Source of the DNA: Anaerolineae bacterium UTCFX2
GTDB taxonomy: Bacteria; Chloroflexota; Anaerolineae; Anaerolineales; UBA4823
Direction of reading: 5' to 3'
DNA length: 64,000 nucleotides
NCBI GenBank assembly: GCA_002050125.1
Contig: MWTA01000038.1
Span: forward strand, 23,969-87,968
Part shown: positions 26,885-35,047 of the stretch, one piece after another
Layout: the number at the start of each line of letters is the position of its first letter
Numbering within the stretch: the first letter of the stretch is position 1
Notes under the pieces: model-generated
The model's database searches: none
What the model saw: the letters and a program-made list of their open reading frames with translations, nothing else
Told to the model about the DNA's origin: nothing
Program-made: the position numbers and the translations under genes

Positions 26885-26916
26885 GTTGTGGGGCAATCGA
26901 CTAACTGCCCCGCAAC
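26885..26916. repeat. Orphan hairpin of the GGGGCAA...TGCCCC type
   Basis: An 11-base stem (26885-26895 with 26906-26916) containing one G-T wobble and a 10-base loop. No gene ends here: the pirin gene starts at 26731 and runs the other way, and the next gene starts at 27030. The core resembles the hairpins at 33851 and 50693, so it may belong to a dispersed intergenic repeat. The remainder of 26732-27029 is AT-rich and holds the promoter at 26961. Confidence 0.5.
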
Positions 26917-26960
26917 TATTTTAACTACGTTCCTACCAGCTTTGGAACGATCACTATACG

Positions 26961-26989
26961 TTTAACGCCAAATAGAGTCGCGGTATAAT
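26961..26989 (+). promoter_or_regulatory. Sigma70-like promoter of the AT-rich island genes
   Basis: TTTAAC (26961-26966), 17-base spacer, perfect TATAAT (26984-26989). The start near 26996 gives a leader of about 34 bases to the ATG at 27030. Confidence 0.6.
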
Positions 26990-27029
26990 GAAAAAAATGT
27001 GCCATTAATTTTTTCAGGCGGCCCTGGCT

Positions 27030-28166
27030 ATGAGAAAAATTATTGGAAAAATATTGCCATATGTTTTCACAGGGGGTATTTGTTTTGCACTTATTTTCCC
27101 GAAACTAGCCTTATCAGCTAATGCAAGCTCACTTGCAGTTGAAAACCTATATCCATCCCCAACCGGTGTTATTGCGACACCGTATGGAGGCAATATAGAA
27201 AGTCTTACGTTAATAAAAGTTTACATCCCTCTCATTTCGAAAACGTTCCCTCCTGATCCTACAACAAGTTGGTATATGGAGACTGTGAATACGGAAATGC
27301 TGTTGAGTTTAGGATGCCAATTGGGCAATAGAGATCGTGAACTGAGCGGACAACAAGACAGTATCGTTATCCTCGATTTCGATTCTCCGACTTATACGAG
27401 CGGAGTATACGGGGCAAATTTATTTGGTTATGGCCCTGTATCAACAAGTGCTGTAGCCGCTGCAGTTAAGTTCTTTGGTGCAGGTTATTACAATTGTGTA
27501 TATCCCGACAGAGCATCAACCATTGTTATTGCTGTTGGAACAAATAATTGTGACTCAACAACTTGCTCTGGTGCTGCAATTGATGGCGAATACTATGCCC
27601 ATGGAGCAGCTTGGGCAGTTATGGTAAATGAGATAGGGTCATATTTTGTTACCAATGGTTACTATCCGCAAGTTCGCGCTTATGGCGCAAGTGATATAGA
27701 GGTTGGATGGAATGACTACTATACAACACGACAATGGGTCGACGGATATGACAGTATAAACAATTGGCCTATGTTTAACTTTGGAGATGCTGAAGGATGT
27801 CCACAAGTTCGTACGGGCGAGAATTCTGGTTGCGCGAATGGTTGGTATCAATATACGATATGGTACGTCTCGGGAAGAGGCGGAGTAAATTCTTCATCAC
27901 CCTTACCACTAATTTACGCAAAAGATGGTGCAAATGGTAGGCAATGGTATAGTCTCAGTGCATATGGAGTTGACCTGCAAAATGGAAGGTTGGAACTCCA
28001 AGGGGCTGTTACACAACACTTGGCTTGTAGCCAAAGGATTTGCCCTCCTGGTACAAATAATTCACCACAAGAGGGATATATTAATCTTTACTCTGCACTC
28101 AACTCAGACCCAGATACCAGTCAGCCGCTAAAATGGTCTACGGATATTGGATATTCTGGTTGGTAA
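27030..28166 (+). CDS. Exported protein of unknown family in AT-rich island
   Basis: 378 residues with an N-terminal signal peptide (PYVFTGGICFALIFPKLALSANA). Shortly after it comes KVYIPLISK, a YLPL-type motif. The mature domain contains VILDFDSPTY, ASTIVIAVGTNNCDSTTCSGAAIDGEYYAHGAAWA, YYPQVRAYGASDIEVGWNDYY and IYAKDGANGRQWYSLSAYG. The arrangement of an Asp in a strand end, a conserved YGASDIEV and a later Asp-rich turn looks like a barrel-type hydrolase, but I do not recognise the family. Seven cysteines outside the cell suggest disulfides. Codon use is visibly richer in A and T than in flanking genes. The gene starts a two-gene unit with 28187-28912. Confidence 0.62.
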   Translation: MRKIIGKILPYVFTGGICFALIFPKLALSANASSLAVENLYPSPTGVIATPYGGNIESLTLIKVYIPLISKTFPPDPTTSWYMETVNTEMLLSLGCQLGNRDRELSGQQDSIVILDFDSPTYTSGVYGANLFGYGPVSTSAVAAAVKFFGAGYYNCVYPDRASTIVIAVGTNNCDSTTCSGAAIDGEYYAHGAAWAVMVNEIGSYFVTNGYYPQVRAYGASDIEVGWNDYYTTRQWVDGYDSINNWPMFNFGDAEGCPQVRTGENSGCANGWYQYTIWYVSGRGGVNSSSPLPLIYAKDGANGRQWYSLSAYGVDLQNGRLELQGAVTQHLACSQRICPPGTNNSPQEGYINLYSALNSDPDTSQPLKWSTDIGYSGW

Positions 28167-28186
28167 TTAATGAGGAGTGATCGACA

Positions 28187-28912
28187 ATGAACGAGAGGAT
28201 CGACTCAAAAAGAAATATTTGGGGGGTTGCGATTCTTATAGTCGCATTGGGATTAGTAAGTATGCTAGTTTTCCAATTTGTTTTAGCAAAGGACATTCCG
28301 GCGAATCGGAATTGTGAGGGCACAGAAATAGAAATGTTTCGCACACAACTAGCCCTTATTCCTGGCTCTGATCTGTCGAAGAGAAAAAAGGTAGAAGAAA
28401 AAATCACAGCATGGGAAACAATGGCTGCTATCTGTAAGAGTGCTACTCCCGTTACTGATATTCAAATTGTCACACCCCAATTCACACAAATATCCCCGGC
28501 TCCTTTTGTTACAGGAGTATTTGAGGGCCAGCCTGGTGCATATTTTCATGCATTTGAGGCAAAAATAGAGAACCATTGGAAGGGAATTGTAAACGGAAAC
28601 CGCGTCATCGTATTTGCAGGTGCTTGGGTGAAGGACCCAAGCCAGGGGTTCATAGCTGTGCAAACAGCTCCTAAAAAGGGAAAGCCTATTTGGGGCTATT
28701 ATCCTAGCGCCGCAAAATTAGGCGCTTTACGGATTGTTGATACAAAGGGTTCACGATTGATTATTCAATCAGCAAATGATAAAGATGTACTATTTTTTGA
28801 TGTACCTGCATTATCGTTTGTAAATTCACTCGATGAAGTTGTAACCCCCAGTACACCAACTGATATTCCTGTTACGATACAACCAACTAATATTCCTTAT
28901 CCTGTTCCATAG
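28187..28912 (+). CDS. Membrane-anchored protein of unknown function
   Basis: 241 residues. The ATG has GAGGAG at 28172-28177, ten bases upstream. A single N-terminal transmembrane helix (GVAILIVALGLVSMLVFQFVLA) anchors the chain. A short helical region (SDLSKRKKVEEKITAWETMAAICK) and a beta-rich domain with FHAFEAKIENHWKGIVNGNRVIVFAGAWVKDPSQGF follow, then a Thr/Pro-rich tail. No family is recognised. Base composition is AT-rich like the upstream gene, which ends 20 bases before, so both probably arrived together. Confidence 0.58.
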   Translation: MNERIDSKRNIWGVAILIVALGLVSMLVFQFVLAKDIPANRNCEGTEIEMFRTQLALIPGSDLSKRKKVEEKITAWETMAAICKSATPVTDIQIVTPQFTQISPAPFVTGVFEGQPGAYFHAFEAKIENHWKGIVNGNRVIVFAGAWVKDPSQGFIAVQTAPKKGKPIWGYYPSAAKLGALRIVDTKGSRLIIQSANDKDVLFFDVPALSFVNSLDEVVTPSTPTDIPVTIQPTNIPYPVP

Positions 28913-28915
28913 CAA

Positions 28916-28937
28916 ACTCTCCGTAGAGAGTCCTTAT
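28916..28937 (+). terminator. Probable terminator after the AT-rich gene pair
   Basis: Stem ACTCTC / GAGAGT (28916-28921 and 28926-28931) with loop CGTA, followed by CCTTATTTG. It begins 3 bases after the stop codon. The stem is short. Confidence 0.45.
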
Positions 28938-29063
28938 TTGTCGTTTGGTGTTTTGACAAATCCTTCTCTATTTGGTATGAATATTATTTCTCAAGAGCGT
29001 TAGGTGTTCTTAAAGAAGAATATCTTATTGGTGGGGCGCGCCTTACAGCAGGCATAATAAAAT

Positions 29064-30014
29064 TCATTCGCTTGGATAATAGGAAGCGGCTGCGCTCCAA
29101 AATCGGACGCCCAAACGCTCTACGACCTGCGCCTTTCCGCTCTTTTCCAAAGCCTCCAACACAGAGGTCACTTCCGCGGAAGGATAATGTCCAAGCGCCT
29201 CGATCAATTCAGCTTCCCGCATGGGGTGGCGGGTGATGATCTCGAAAATAGCGTTTACCAGCGATTCGGCTTCCCCCAGATCGAACGTCCCGCTAACAGG
29301 GAGGATCACGCGGGCAACGTCGCCCAGAATGGCTTTTGCGCGCGCAAGCCCCTCTTCATCGGCGGGCTGCACCCAGGTCTCTGCCGGGGGGCGGGTGGGC
29401 TGAAGGATGTGAACCTCGTCGGGTTGGATGCGCCCCAGCACGGCGGCGATTTCTTCCAGAGCAGCCGCGGTGTCATTGAGACCCCGCACCAGCATCACCT
29501 CCACCCACAGGCGGCTCGGATATTCGCGGCGGAAGGCGGTCAACCCCGCTAGCAGCAGTTCAAAAGTCAGCCCTGCCAAAGGGCGGTTGATCTGGCGATA
29601 AAGCTTCGAGTCCCCCGCATCCAGGGAGGGCAAGACGGCGTCGGCAGCCGCCAGGTCGGCGCGAATTTCGGGCAGGTAGAGCAGCGCGCCGTTGGTAATG
29701 ACCGCAACCGGCAGGTCGGTCATTTCCTTGACCGCGCGGATCATCCTCCCCAGCTCGCGGTGCAGCGTCGACTCGCCCGAGCCGACAAAGGTCACCCAAT
29801 CAATTTCTCCGGGTTGGTGATAAGCCAAAGCGCGCTGCGCCTCACTCAGGATATCCTGACATGGGACGTACTCACGCCGGGCATTTGTCAGCGGGCGGGT
29901 GCGACCCAACTGGCAATAGACGCAGTTCCAGTTGCAGGTCTTGAGCGGCACCGGATCGACGCCTAAGGATTGTCCCAGGCGCCGTGAAGGAACGGGCCCG
30001 AAAACATAGGTCAT
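29064..30014 (-). CDS. Radical SAM protein, wyosine-type/MoaA-like branch
   Basis: 316 residues. It opens YVFGPVPSRRLGQSLGVDPVP and has the cluster motif C-x3-C-x2-C in KTCNWNCVYCQLGRTRP. The next parts (IDWVTFVGSGESTLHRELGRMI, PVAVITNGALLYLPEIRADL, DAVLPSLDAGD) form the radical SAM barrel. A C-terminal winged-helix-like part (EAELIEALGHYPSAEVTSVLEALEKSGK) follows. Members of this GPVPSRRLG family are widely conserved in anaerobes and archaea, and no substrate is established to my knowledge. It follows the UroD-like gene by 53 bases on the same strand and is probably in one operon with it. Confidence 0.82.
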   Translation of the reverse strand: MTYVFGPVPSRRLGQSLGVDPVPLKTCNWNCVYCQLGRTRPLTNARREYVPCQDILSEAQRALAYHQPGEIDWVTFVGSGESTLHRELGRMIRAVKEMTDLPVAVITNGALLYLPEIRADLAAADAVLPSLDAGDSKLYRQINRPLAGLTFELLLAGLTAFRREYPSRLWVEVMLVRGLNDTAAALEEIAAVLGRIQPDEVHILQPTRPPAETWVQPADEEGLARAKAILGDVARVILPVSGTFDLGEAESLVNAIFEIITRHPMREAELIEALGHYPSAEVTSVLEALEKSGKAQVVERLGVRFWSAAASYYPSE

Positions 30015-30067
30015 GATTGCGCGCTTTTAGCTTTCCGAAACGACCATCAACACAGCGGGCGGGCTGG

Positions 30068-31045
30068 TCAATTACCGGACGCTGCTTGTTCCAACAGTTT
30101 CCGATAATAGCGGTAGTTCTCCCAGGGCACGTCGGCGCGCACCCGCCCGTCCGCCAGCGGAGCATAGCCGCCCTGGGCTAAAAGCGGCGGCACTTTCGTC
30201 TCCACCTCGCGCCGGATCGCTTCCTTACCTTCACGCAGCACGTCCAGGTCGATCCCGCCAATCAGCCGCAAATCCGTGCCAAACTCGCGGCGCAGTTCGC
30301 GGTAATCCATCTCATAGCCAAACACCTCCACCGCCCACAGGCAGTTGAAGCCCGCCTCCAACAGCGCCGGGATCAACGCGCGGCAATTGGCGTACGTGCG
30401 CAGGATGATCGTACGCACCCTGTGATCGCGCAGTACGGCAAGGATCGGCTGGTAGCCGGGCAGCGCCAGCTCGCGATACATTTCGGGCGAGATCAGCGGG
30501 CCGTGGTTGGCGCCGATCGGCTCGCTGAACACCGCCGCCTCGACCTCGACCTCTTCCAGCATCCGCGCGACCAGCCGGGCGTTGAGCTGACCCTGCAGAT
30601 CCAGCATCTGGCGGATCACCGCCGGGTCGTCTTTCACCAGGTACATCAGCTCGTGAAAGCGGCTCCAGCCCTCCACCCCGGCGGATTCGAAAAAGCCATG
30701 ATGCACATAAAGCATGCGCACCTGCGCGCCGCGGCGCCATTTTGTTATCACACGGCTCCAGTTCTTTGGCAAGCGTTTGGGGTCGTCGGGGTCCAGGCGG
30801 CGGCTGTACTCTTCCACCTCGTCCAGGTTGGTCGGCCAGGTGGCGGGCATCGGGATGGGCCACAAATGCGCTTCGACCTCCTCGCGTTTGTCCATCAGGA
30901 ACAAACGGGGCAGCGCGGCGTTCCTGGGCATGCCCTGGCCCCGCCAGGTCGCCAGCACGTCTTTCCGCAGCCCCTCGGCAAACAGCGGCGCCCGGTCGGG
31001 CTGACCGGATTCCATCGTCGCGCGAAATCTCTCACGGGAGTTCAT
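30068..31045 (-). CDS. Uroporphyrinogen decarboxylase-like (URO-D superfamily) protein
   Basis: 325 residues with the superfamily start MNSRERFRATMESGQPDRAP, the middle SEPIGANHGPLISPEMYRELALPGYQPIL and the C-terminal FGTDLRLIGGIDLDVLREGKEAIRREVE. The true HemE motifs for tetrapyrrole binding are not present, so this is rather one of the methyltransferase-like or uncharacterised URO-D proteins (MtaA/MtbA group) frequent in anaerobes. A zinc-binding HxCxnC motif of MtaA is not apparent, so activity is open. It is the first gene of a minus-strand pair with the radical SAM gene. Confidence 0.78.
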   Translation of the reverse strand: MNSRERFRATMESGQPDRAPLFAEGLRKDVLATWRGQGMPRNAALPRLFLMDKREEVEAHLWPIPMPATWPTNLDEVEEYSRRLDPDDPKRLPKNWSRVITKWRRGAQVRMLYVHHGFFESAGVEGWSRFHELMYLVKDDPAVIRQMLDLQGQLNARLVARMLEEVEVEAAVFSEPIGANHGPLISPEMYRELALPGYQPILAVLRDHRVRTIILRTYANCRALIPALLEAGFNCLWAVEVFGYEMDYRELRREFGTDLRLIGGIDLDVLREGKEAIRREVETKVPPLLAQGGYAPLADGRVRADVPWENYRYYRKLLEQAASGN

Positions 31046-31097
31046 AGGCTCATTATATACTCGATTGGTTATCAGAGCAAATCAAGACTTTTTTAGC

Positions 31098-31114
31098 AAT
31101 ATATGGTATATATT
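31098..31114. promoter_or_regulatory. AT-rich perfect inverted repeat in a divergent intergenic region
   Basis: AATATAT-GGT-ATATATT. It lies between the divergently transcribed UroD-like gene (start 31045) and the peptide-binding protein gene (start 31210). It could be an operator or simply part of an AT-rich promoter; I cannot assign a -35 box. Confidence 0.35.
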
Positions 31115-31209
31115 AGATAACAAATCCAAAACCGCACAGCCGGTCTGTTTTTTCGGGCAATCTGGGCACGGCTGTGTGGGCAACCCAATGTTTGTAAGGA
31201 GGAGAAAGA

Positions 31210-33804
31210 ATGAAACGCAATACCCTGATGTTGTTAATGAGTATGGTCATGATCGTCAGCCTGGTGCTGACCGCATGCCAGCAGCCGCCAGCGCCCCCAG
31301 CTGTGCCGACTGCCGCTCCGGCTGAACCCACCGCCGCGCCCGCCGAGCCGACCGCCGTCCCCGAACCAACGGAGGTGGTAGAACCCACGCCCGAGCCCGT
31401 CACCCGCCACGGCGGTTGGTTTGACGAAGTGGTCTTCTCCGCCGTCGATGCAGCTTCAGCAGTTACCCAGATCACCTCGAACGCGATTGACATATACGCT
31501 TCGGGTGTCGCCTCGGACAAACTGCCTGAAATCGAAAAAGCAGGTCTTCCAAGAGCCAGCTCGAACGGTCTCTATTATGAGCTGACCTTCAATCCGGTTG
31601 GTCCAGTCTTTGAAAGCACGGGTAAGGTCAATCCATTCAACGACGCCCGCGCCCGTGAAGCCATGAACTGGCTGATCGACCGCGATTACATCAATCGCGA
31701 AGTCTATAACGGCGGTGCACTGTCTAAGTTCTTCAGCATCGTCACTCAGTTCCCGGATTACGCCACCAACGCTCAGGTGGTCCGCACACTGGAATCCAAG
31801 TATGCCTATGACCTCGAAAAAGCCGAAAAACAGATGGACGAGGTCATGCTTGGCATCGATGGCGTCACCAAGGAAGGCGGCAAGTACATGTATAAGGGTG
31901 AGCAGGTCCCCATTATCCTGCTGATCCGTCCCGACTCCGACGGTACCCGCAAACCAATCGGCGATTACGTCGCCGACCAGCTCGAGAGCATCGGTTTCGC
32001 CACCGACCGCCAGTACAAGACCGCCTCGGAAGCCTCCCCGATTTGGGTTGGCGGCAATCCCGCCGACGGTTTGTTCCACATTTACACCGGCGCCTGGTCT
32101 GCTACGATCATCGACCGCGATGAGGGCGACAATTTCCAGTTCTTTGACACCCCGCAGTCCGAATACGGCTTCTCTGCCCTCTGGCAAGCCTTCAACCCCA
32201 CCCAGGCATATATGGACCTGGCGGATAAACTGGCTTATAACCGCTTCTCCACGCGTGAAGAACGTAACCAGGCTATGGCGGAGATGCTCGAGATGGCGAT
32301 GACCGAGTCGATCCACGTTTGGCTGATCGACGGCAAGAACTACGTCCCCTACAAAGAGGGGCTGGATGTTACCTATGACCTGGCTGCGGGTGTTGACGGC
32401 AGTCAGATCTGGCCCGTCACCTTGCGCTGGGCAGACAAAGAGGGTGGTCAGTTGCGTTGGGCGGCAACCGACGTGTATGTCGACCCGTGGAACCCCCTGG
32501 CTGGGTCGAACTGGGCTTTCGATGCCTCGATCCAACGCGCCACGCGCGGCAGCGGTTACATGATCGACCCCTACACCGGGCTGCTCTGGCCGAATCGCAT
32601 CGAGCGCGCTGAAATCACCGCCGAAAAAGGCTTGCCAATCGGCAAGACCCTGGATTGGATCTCCCTCGATTTCGCGGATGAAATCAAGGTCCCCGAAGAC
32701 GCCATCGTCGACTGGGATGCCGCCAACCAGAAGTTCATCACCGCCGCCGAGAAATTTCCGGAGGGCACCACCGCCAAGATTAAGAGCGTGGTTTACTACC
32801 CGAAATCGCTGTGGACAGATGTCAAGTACCACGACGGTTCTCCTATCACCCTGGCTGACTTCATCTATAGTTGGATCGTCAGCATCGACGCTGGTAAAGA
32901 AGAGTCGAAAATCTACGATGCATCCATCGCGGAAAACGTTGCAGCCGTTCTGGAGAACTACAAGGGTTTCAAGATCGTTTCCGAAGACCCGTTGGTCATC
33001 GAAGCGTATTCTGACGCTTACGAGATCGACGCCGAGTTGGACATCACCACCATGTGGCCCGAAGCACCTTACGGCGAGATGCCCTGGCCCACGACCGCCA
33101 TCGCTGCCCTGGTTGACGAGGAAGGGAATGGCGCATTCTCGGCGGACAAAGCCGATACCAATTCCTCCGATACCAAGACGGTGGAGTGGCTCAACTACAT
33201 CGGCGGTCCGAGCCTGGATCTGATGTCCGAAGCGCTTGACAAGGCGATTGAAGAGAAATACGTTCCCTACGCCAATGCGATGAGCGCTTACCTCACGCCC
33301 GATGAAGCCGTAGCCCGCTATGAGGCGGTGAAAGCCTTCAAAGAGAAATACGGGCACTTCTGGATCGGTTCAGGTCCCTATCTCCTTAAGGAAGTCCACC
33401 TGACCGAAAAGGTCGGCACCCTGGCTAGCAACCCCGATTACGCTGATCTGTCTGACCGCTGGTCGATGTTTGGCCTCCCCAAGATCGCAGAAGTCGAGGT
33501 TGAAGGCGAGGGCAGCGTCGTCCTGGGTGGTGAGTTCTCGTTCGATGTCAACGTTTCCTTCGAGGGCGAACCTTACCCCGCCGATGAGATCTCAAGGGTC
33601 TTTGGTTTGCTCACAGACGCCACCGGCAACGTGATCGCTTCCATTCCAGCAGAGCTGGTTGAAGATGGTCACTACGTCATCACCGTCCCAGCCGACCTGG
33701 CTGCGACGATGGAAGCTGGCGCGGCAAAGATCGAAGCCGTTGTCGTGCCGCTGCCGGTTGCGATCCCGACCTTTGCGTCCTTCGAATTCGTCACCATCAA
33801 ATAG
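31210..33804 (+). CDS. Peptide-type ABC transporter substrate-binding lipoprotein (SBP family 5), halves in permuted order
   Basis: 864 residues, far longer than the usual 500-600. A lipoprotein signal ends VLTAC, followed by a Pro/Ala/Glu linker. Residues about 140-410 match what is normally the C-terminal half of family-5 binding proteins (NPFNDARAREAMNWLIDRDYI, then EERNQAMAEMLEMAMTESIHVWL). Residues about 415-745 match the usual N-terminal half (GGQLRWAATDVYVDPWNPLAG, KYHDGSPITLADFIYSW, IGSGPYLLKEV). The order is thus reversed. A last domain of about 100 residues (745-864) looks like an Ig-type beta sandwich. AAGGAGGAG precedes the ATG. It delivers peptides or similar ligands to the permeases encoded next. 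Confidence 0.88.
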   Translation: MKRNTLMLLMSMVMIVSLVLTACQQPPAPPAVPTAAPAEPTAAPAEPTAVPEPTEVVEPTPEPVTRHGGWFDEVVFSAVDAASAVTQITSNAIDIYASGVASDKLPEIEKAGLPRASSNGLYYELTFNPVGPVFESTGKVNPFNDARAREAMNWLIDRDYINREVYNGGALSKFFSIVTQFPDYATNAQVVRTLESKYAYDLEKAEKQMDEVMLGIDGVTKEGGKYMYKGEQVPIILLIRPDSDGTRKPIGDYVADQLESIGFATDRQYKTASEASPIWVGGNPADGLFHIYTGAWSATIIDRDEGDNFQFFDTPQSEYGFSALWQAFNPTQAYMDLADKLAYNRFSTREERNQAMAEMLEMAMTESIHVWLIDGKNYVPYKEGLDVTYDLAAGVDGSQIWPVTLRWADKEGGQLRWAATDVYVDPWNPLAGSNWAFDASIQRATRGSGYMIDPYTGLLWPNRIERAEITAEKGLPIGKTLDWISLDFADEIKVPEDAIVDWDAANQKFITAAEKFPEGTTAKIKSVVYYPKSLWTDVKYHDGSPITLADFIYSWIVSIDAGKEESKIYDASIAENVAAVLENYKGFKIVSEDPLVIEAYSDAYEIDAELDITTMWPEAPYGEMPWPTTAIAALVDEEGNGAFSADKADTNSSDTKTVEWLNYIGGPSLDLMSEALDKAIEEKYVPYANAMSAYLTPDEAVARYEAVKAFKEKYGHFWIGSGPYLLKEVHLTEKVGTLASNPDYADLSDRWSMFGLPKIAEVEVEGEGSVVLGGEFSFDVNVSFEGEPYPADEISRVFGLLTDATGNVIASIPAELVEDGHYVITVPADLAATMEAGAAKIEAVVVPLPVAIPTFASFEFVTIK

Positions 33805-33850
33805 GTTTCCAGGCTTTTGTCTGCAAGCTTGATGGTTGATTAACTCACAC

Positions 33851-33886
33851 AGTAGGGGCAAGGCGATCGATTGCCTTGTCCCTACT
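33851..33886 (+). terminator. Hairpin between binding-protein and permease genes (attenuator or mRNA stabiliser)
   Basis: A 14-base stem with one G-T pair (33851-33864 with 33873-33886) and an 8-base loop containing ATCGAT. It stands 47 bases after the binding-protein stop and 25 bases before the permease start. Such hairpins commonly keep the binding protein in excess over the membrane parts. Confidence 0.65.
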
Positions 33887-33910
33887 TGCCATTATTTGAG
33901 GGATAAACCG

Positions 33911-35047
33911 ATGGAACTAGAGCTTGATAGCAAAGCGCCAACCGAAAGAACCGCGCCCTCGGCTGCCTGGAATACAGCATCGCGGGTTCTGAAGTATTCC
34001 GTTGTCCGGCTGGTTTCTCTGTTTGTTACCGTGGTGATTGGCATCTACCTGACAATTATGATCGCCAACATGGGCGGATATGTCGACAAGATGATGATCG
34101 CGGAAATCCAGGAGCGCGTCACCGTCCAGGTCGCCAAGAACCCCGCCAACAAGACCATGGACCCGGCGACCAAGGCGAGAATCACCGAAGTACAAATTCA
34201 AAATGAGATCAAACGTTTGAAGCTGGACCAGCCGCTGGCGGTGCGCACCACGCGCTTTCTGAAAAACGCGCTGACGCTCAACCTGGGACGGGCGATGTTT
34301 CTGACCAGCGACAGCGGCTCGCGCTCGATTCGGGCGATCATCCTGGAGCGCATCCCCTACACATTGCTCTTGATGGGCACCTCTGAACTGATCTTGTTCT
34401 TCAGCACGCTCTACCTGGCGCTCGCCCTCTCCCGCTCGTACGGCAGTTTCTGGGATAAGCTGGTCATCGCCCTTTCACCCACTTCAGCCGTACCGCCCTG
34501 GTTTTTTGGTATTTTCTTGATTTTGATCTTCGCGGCTGCTTTGAGACTACTCCCCTTTGGCGGCGTGATCGACGCCCCAGTGCCCCAGGATTTTTCAGCC
34601 AGAGCGTTAAGCGTCCTGAAACATTTGATCTTACCTGCCAGCGCCCTGATCATTTCATCCTTTTTCCTCAGCATTTATAACTGGCGCACATTTTTCCTGA
34701 TTTATTCCAGCGAAGATTACGTTGAGATGGCAAAAGCCAAGGGGCTGCCCTCGCGCGATGTCGAGAGCCGCTACATCTTACGCCCTACGTTGCCCACCAT
34801 CATCACTTCGTTTGCCCTGCTGCTAATCGGGCTGTGGACCGGCGCGATCATCACAGAAACCGTATTCCAATGGCCTGGGTTGGGCCGCACGACTTATAAA
34901 GCGATCGGGCTTTACGATACCCCGGTAATTGTCGGCACCACAATTATTTATGCCTATCTGCTCGCAATCACGGTCTTTTTGCTCGATTTTATCTACGCGC
35001 TTGTAGATCCCAGGGTAAAAATTGGCAGCGGAGAATCCCCCCAATGA
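33911..35047 (+). CDS. ABC transporter permease, DppB/OppB type
   Basis: 378 residues from the ATG at 33911 (GAGGGAT upstream). A first helix lies near residue 30-52 (SVVRLVSLFVTVVIGIYLTI). An extracytoplasmic loop of about 100 residues follows (KLDQPLAVRTTRFLKNALTLNLGRAM), as usual for this subunit but longer. Five more helices follow, with the EAA coupling loop around DYVEMAKAKGLPSRDVESRYILRPTLP and the final WPGLGRTTYKAI. It forms the membrane channel with the DppC-type partner. The last codons overlap the next gene's ATG by 4 bases. Confidence 0.9.
   Translation: MELELDSKAPTERTAPSAAWNTASRVLKYSVVRLVSLFVTVVIGIYLTIMIANMGGYVDKMMIAEIQERVTVQVAKNPANKTMDPATKARITEVQIQNEIKRLKLDQPLAVRTTRFLKNALTLNLGRAMFLTSDSGSRSIRAIILERIPYTLLLMGTSELILFFSTLYLALALSRSYGSFWDKLVIALSPTSAVPPWFFGIFLILIFAAALRLLPFGGVIDAPVPQDFSARALSVLKHLILPASALIISSFFLSIYNWRTFFLIYSSEDYVEMAKAKGLPSRDVESRYILRPTLPTIITSFALLLIGLWTGAIITETVFQWPGLGRTTYKAIGLYDTPVIVGTTIIYAYLLAITVFLLDFIYALVDPRVKIGSGESPQ

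Noticed and set aside
31456..33357. A 633-residue open frame on the minus strand
   Set aside because: It is antisense to the peptide-binding protein gene, whose domains are recognisable. The antisense frame shows no known motif and arises from GC-rich codon bias.
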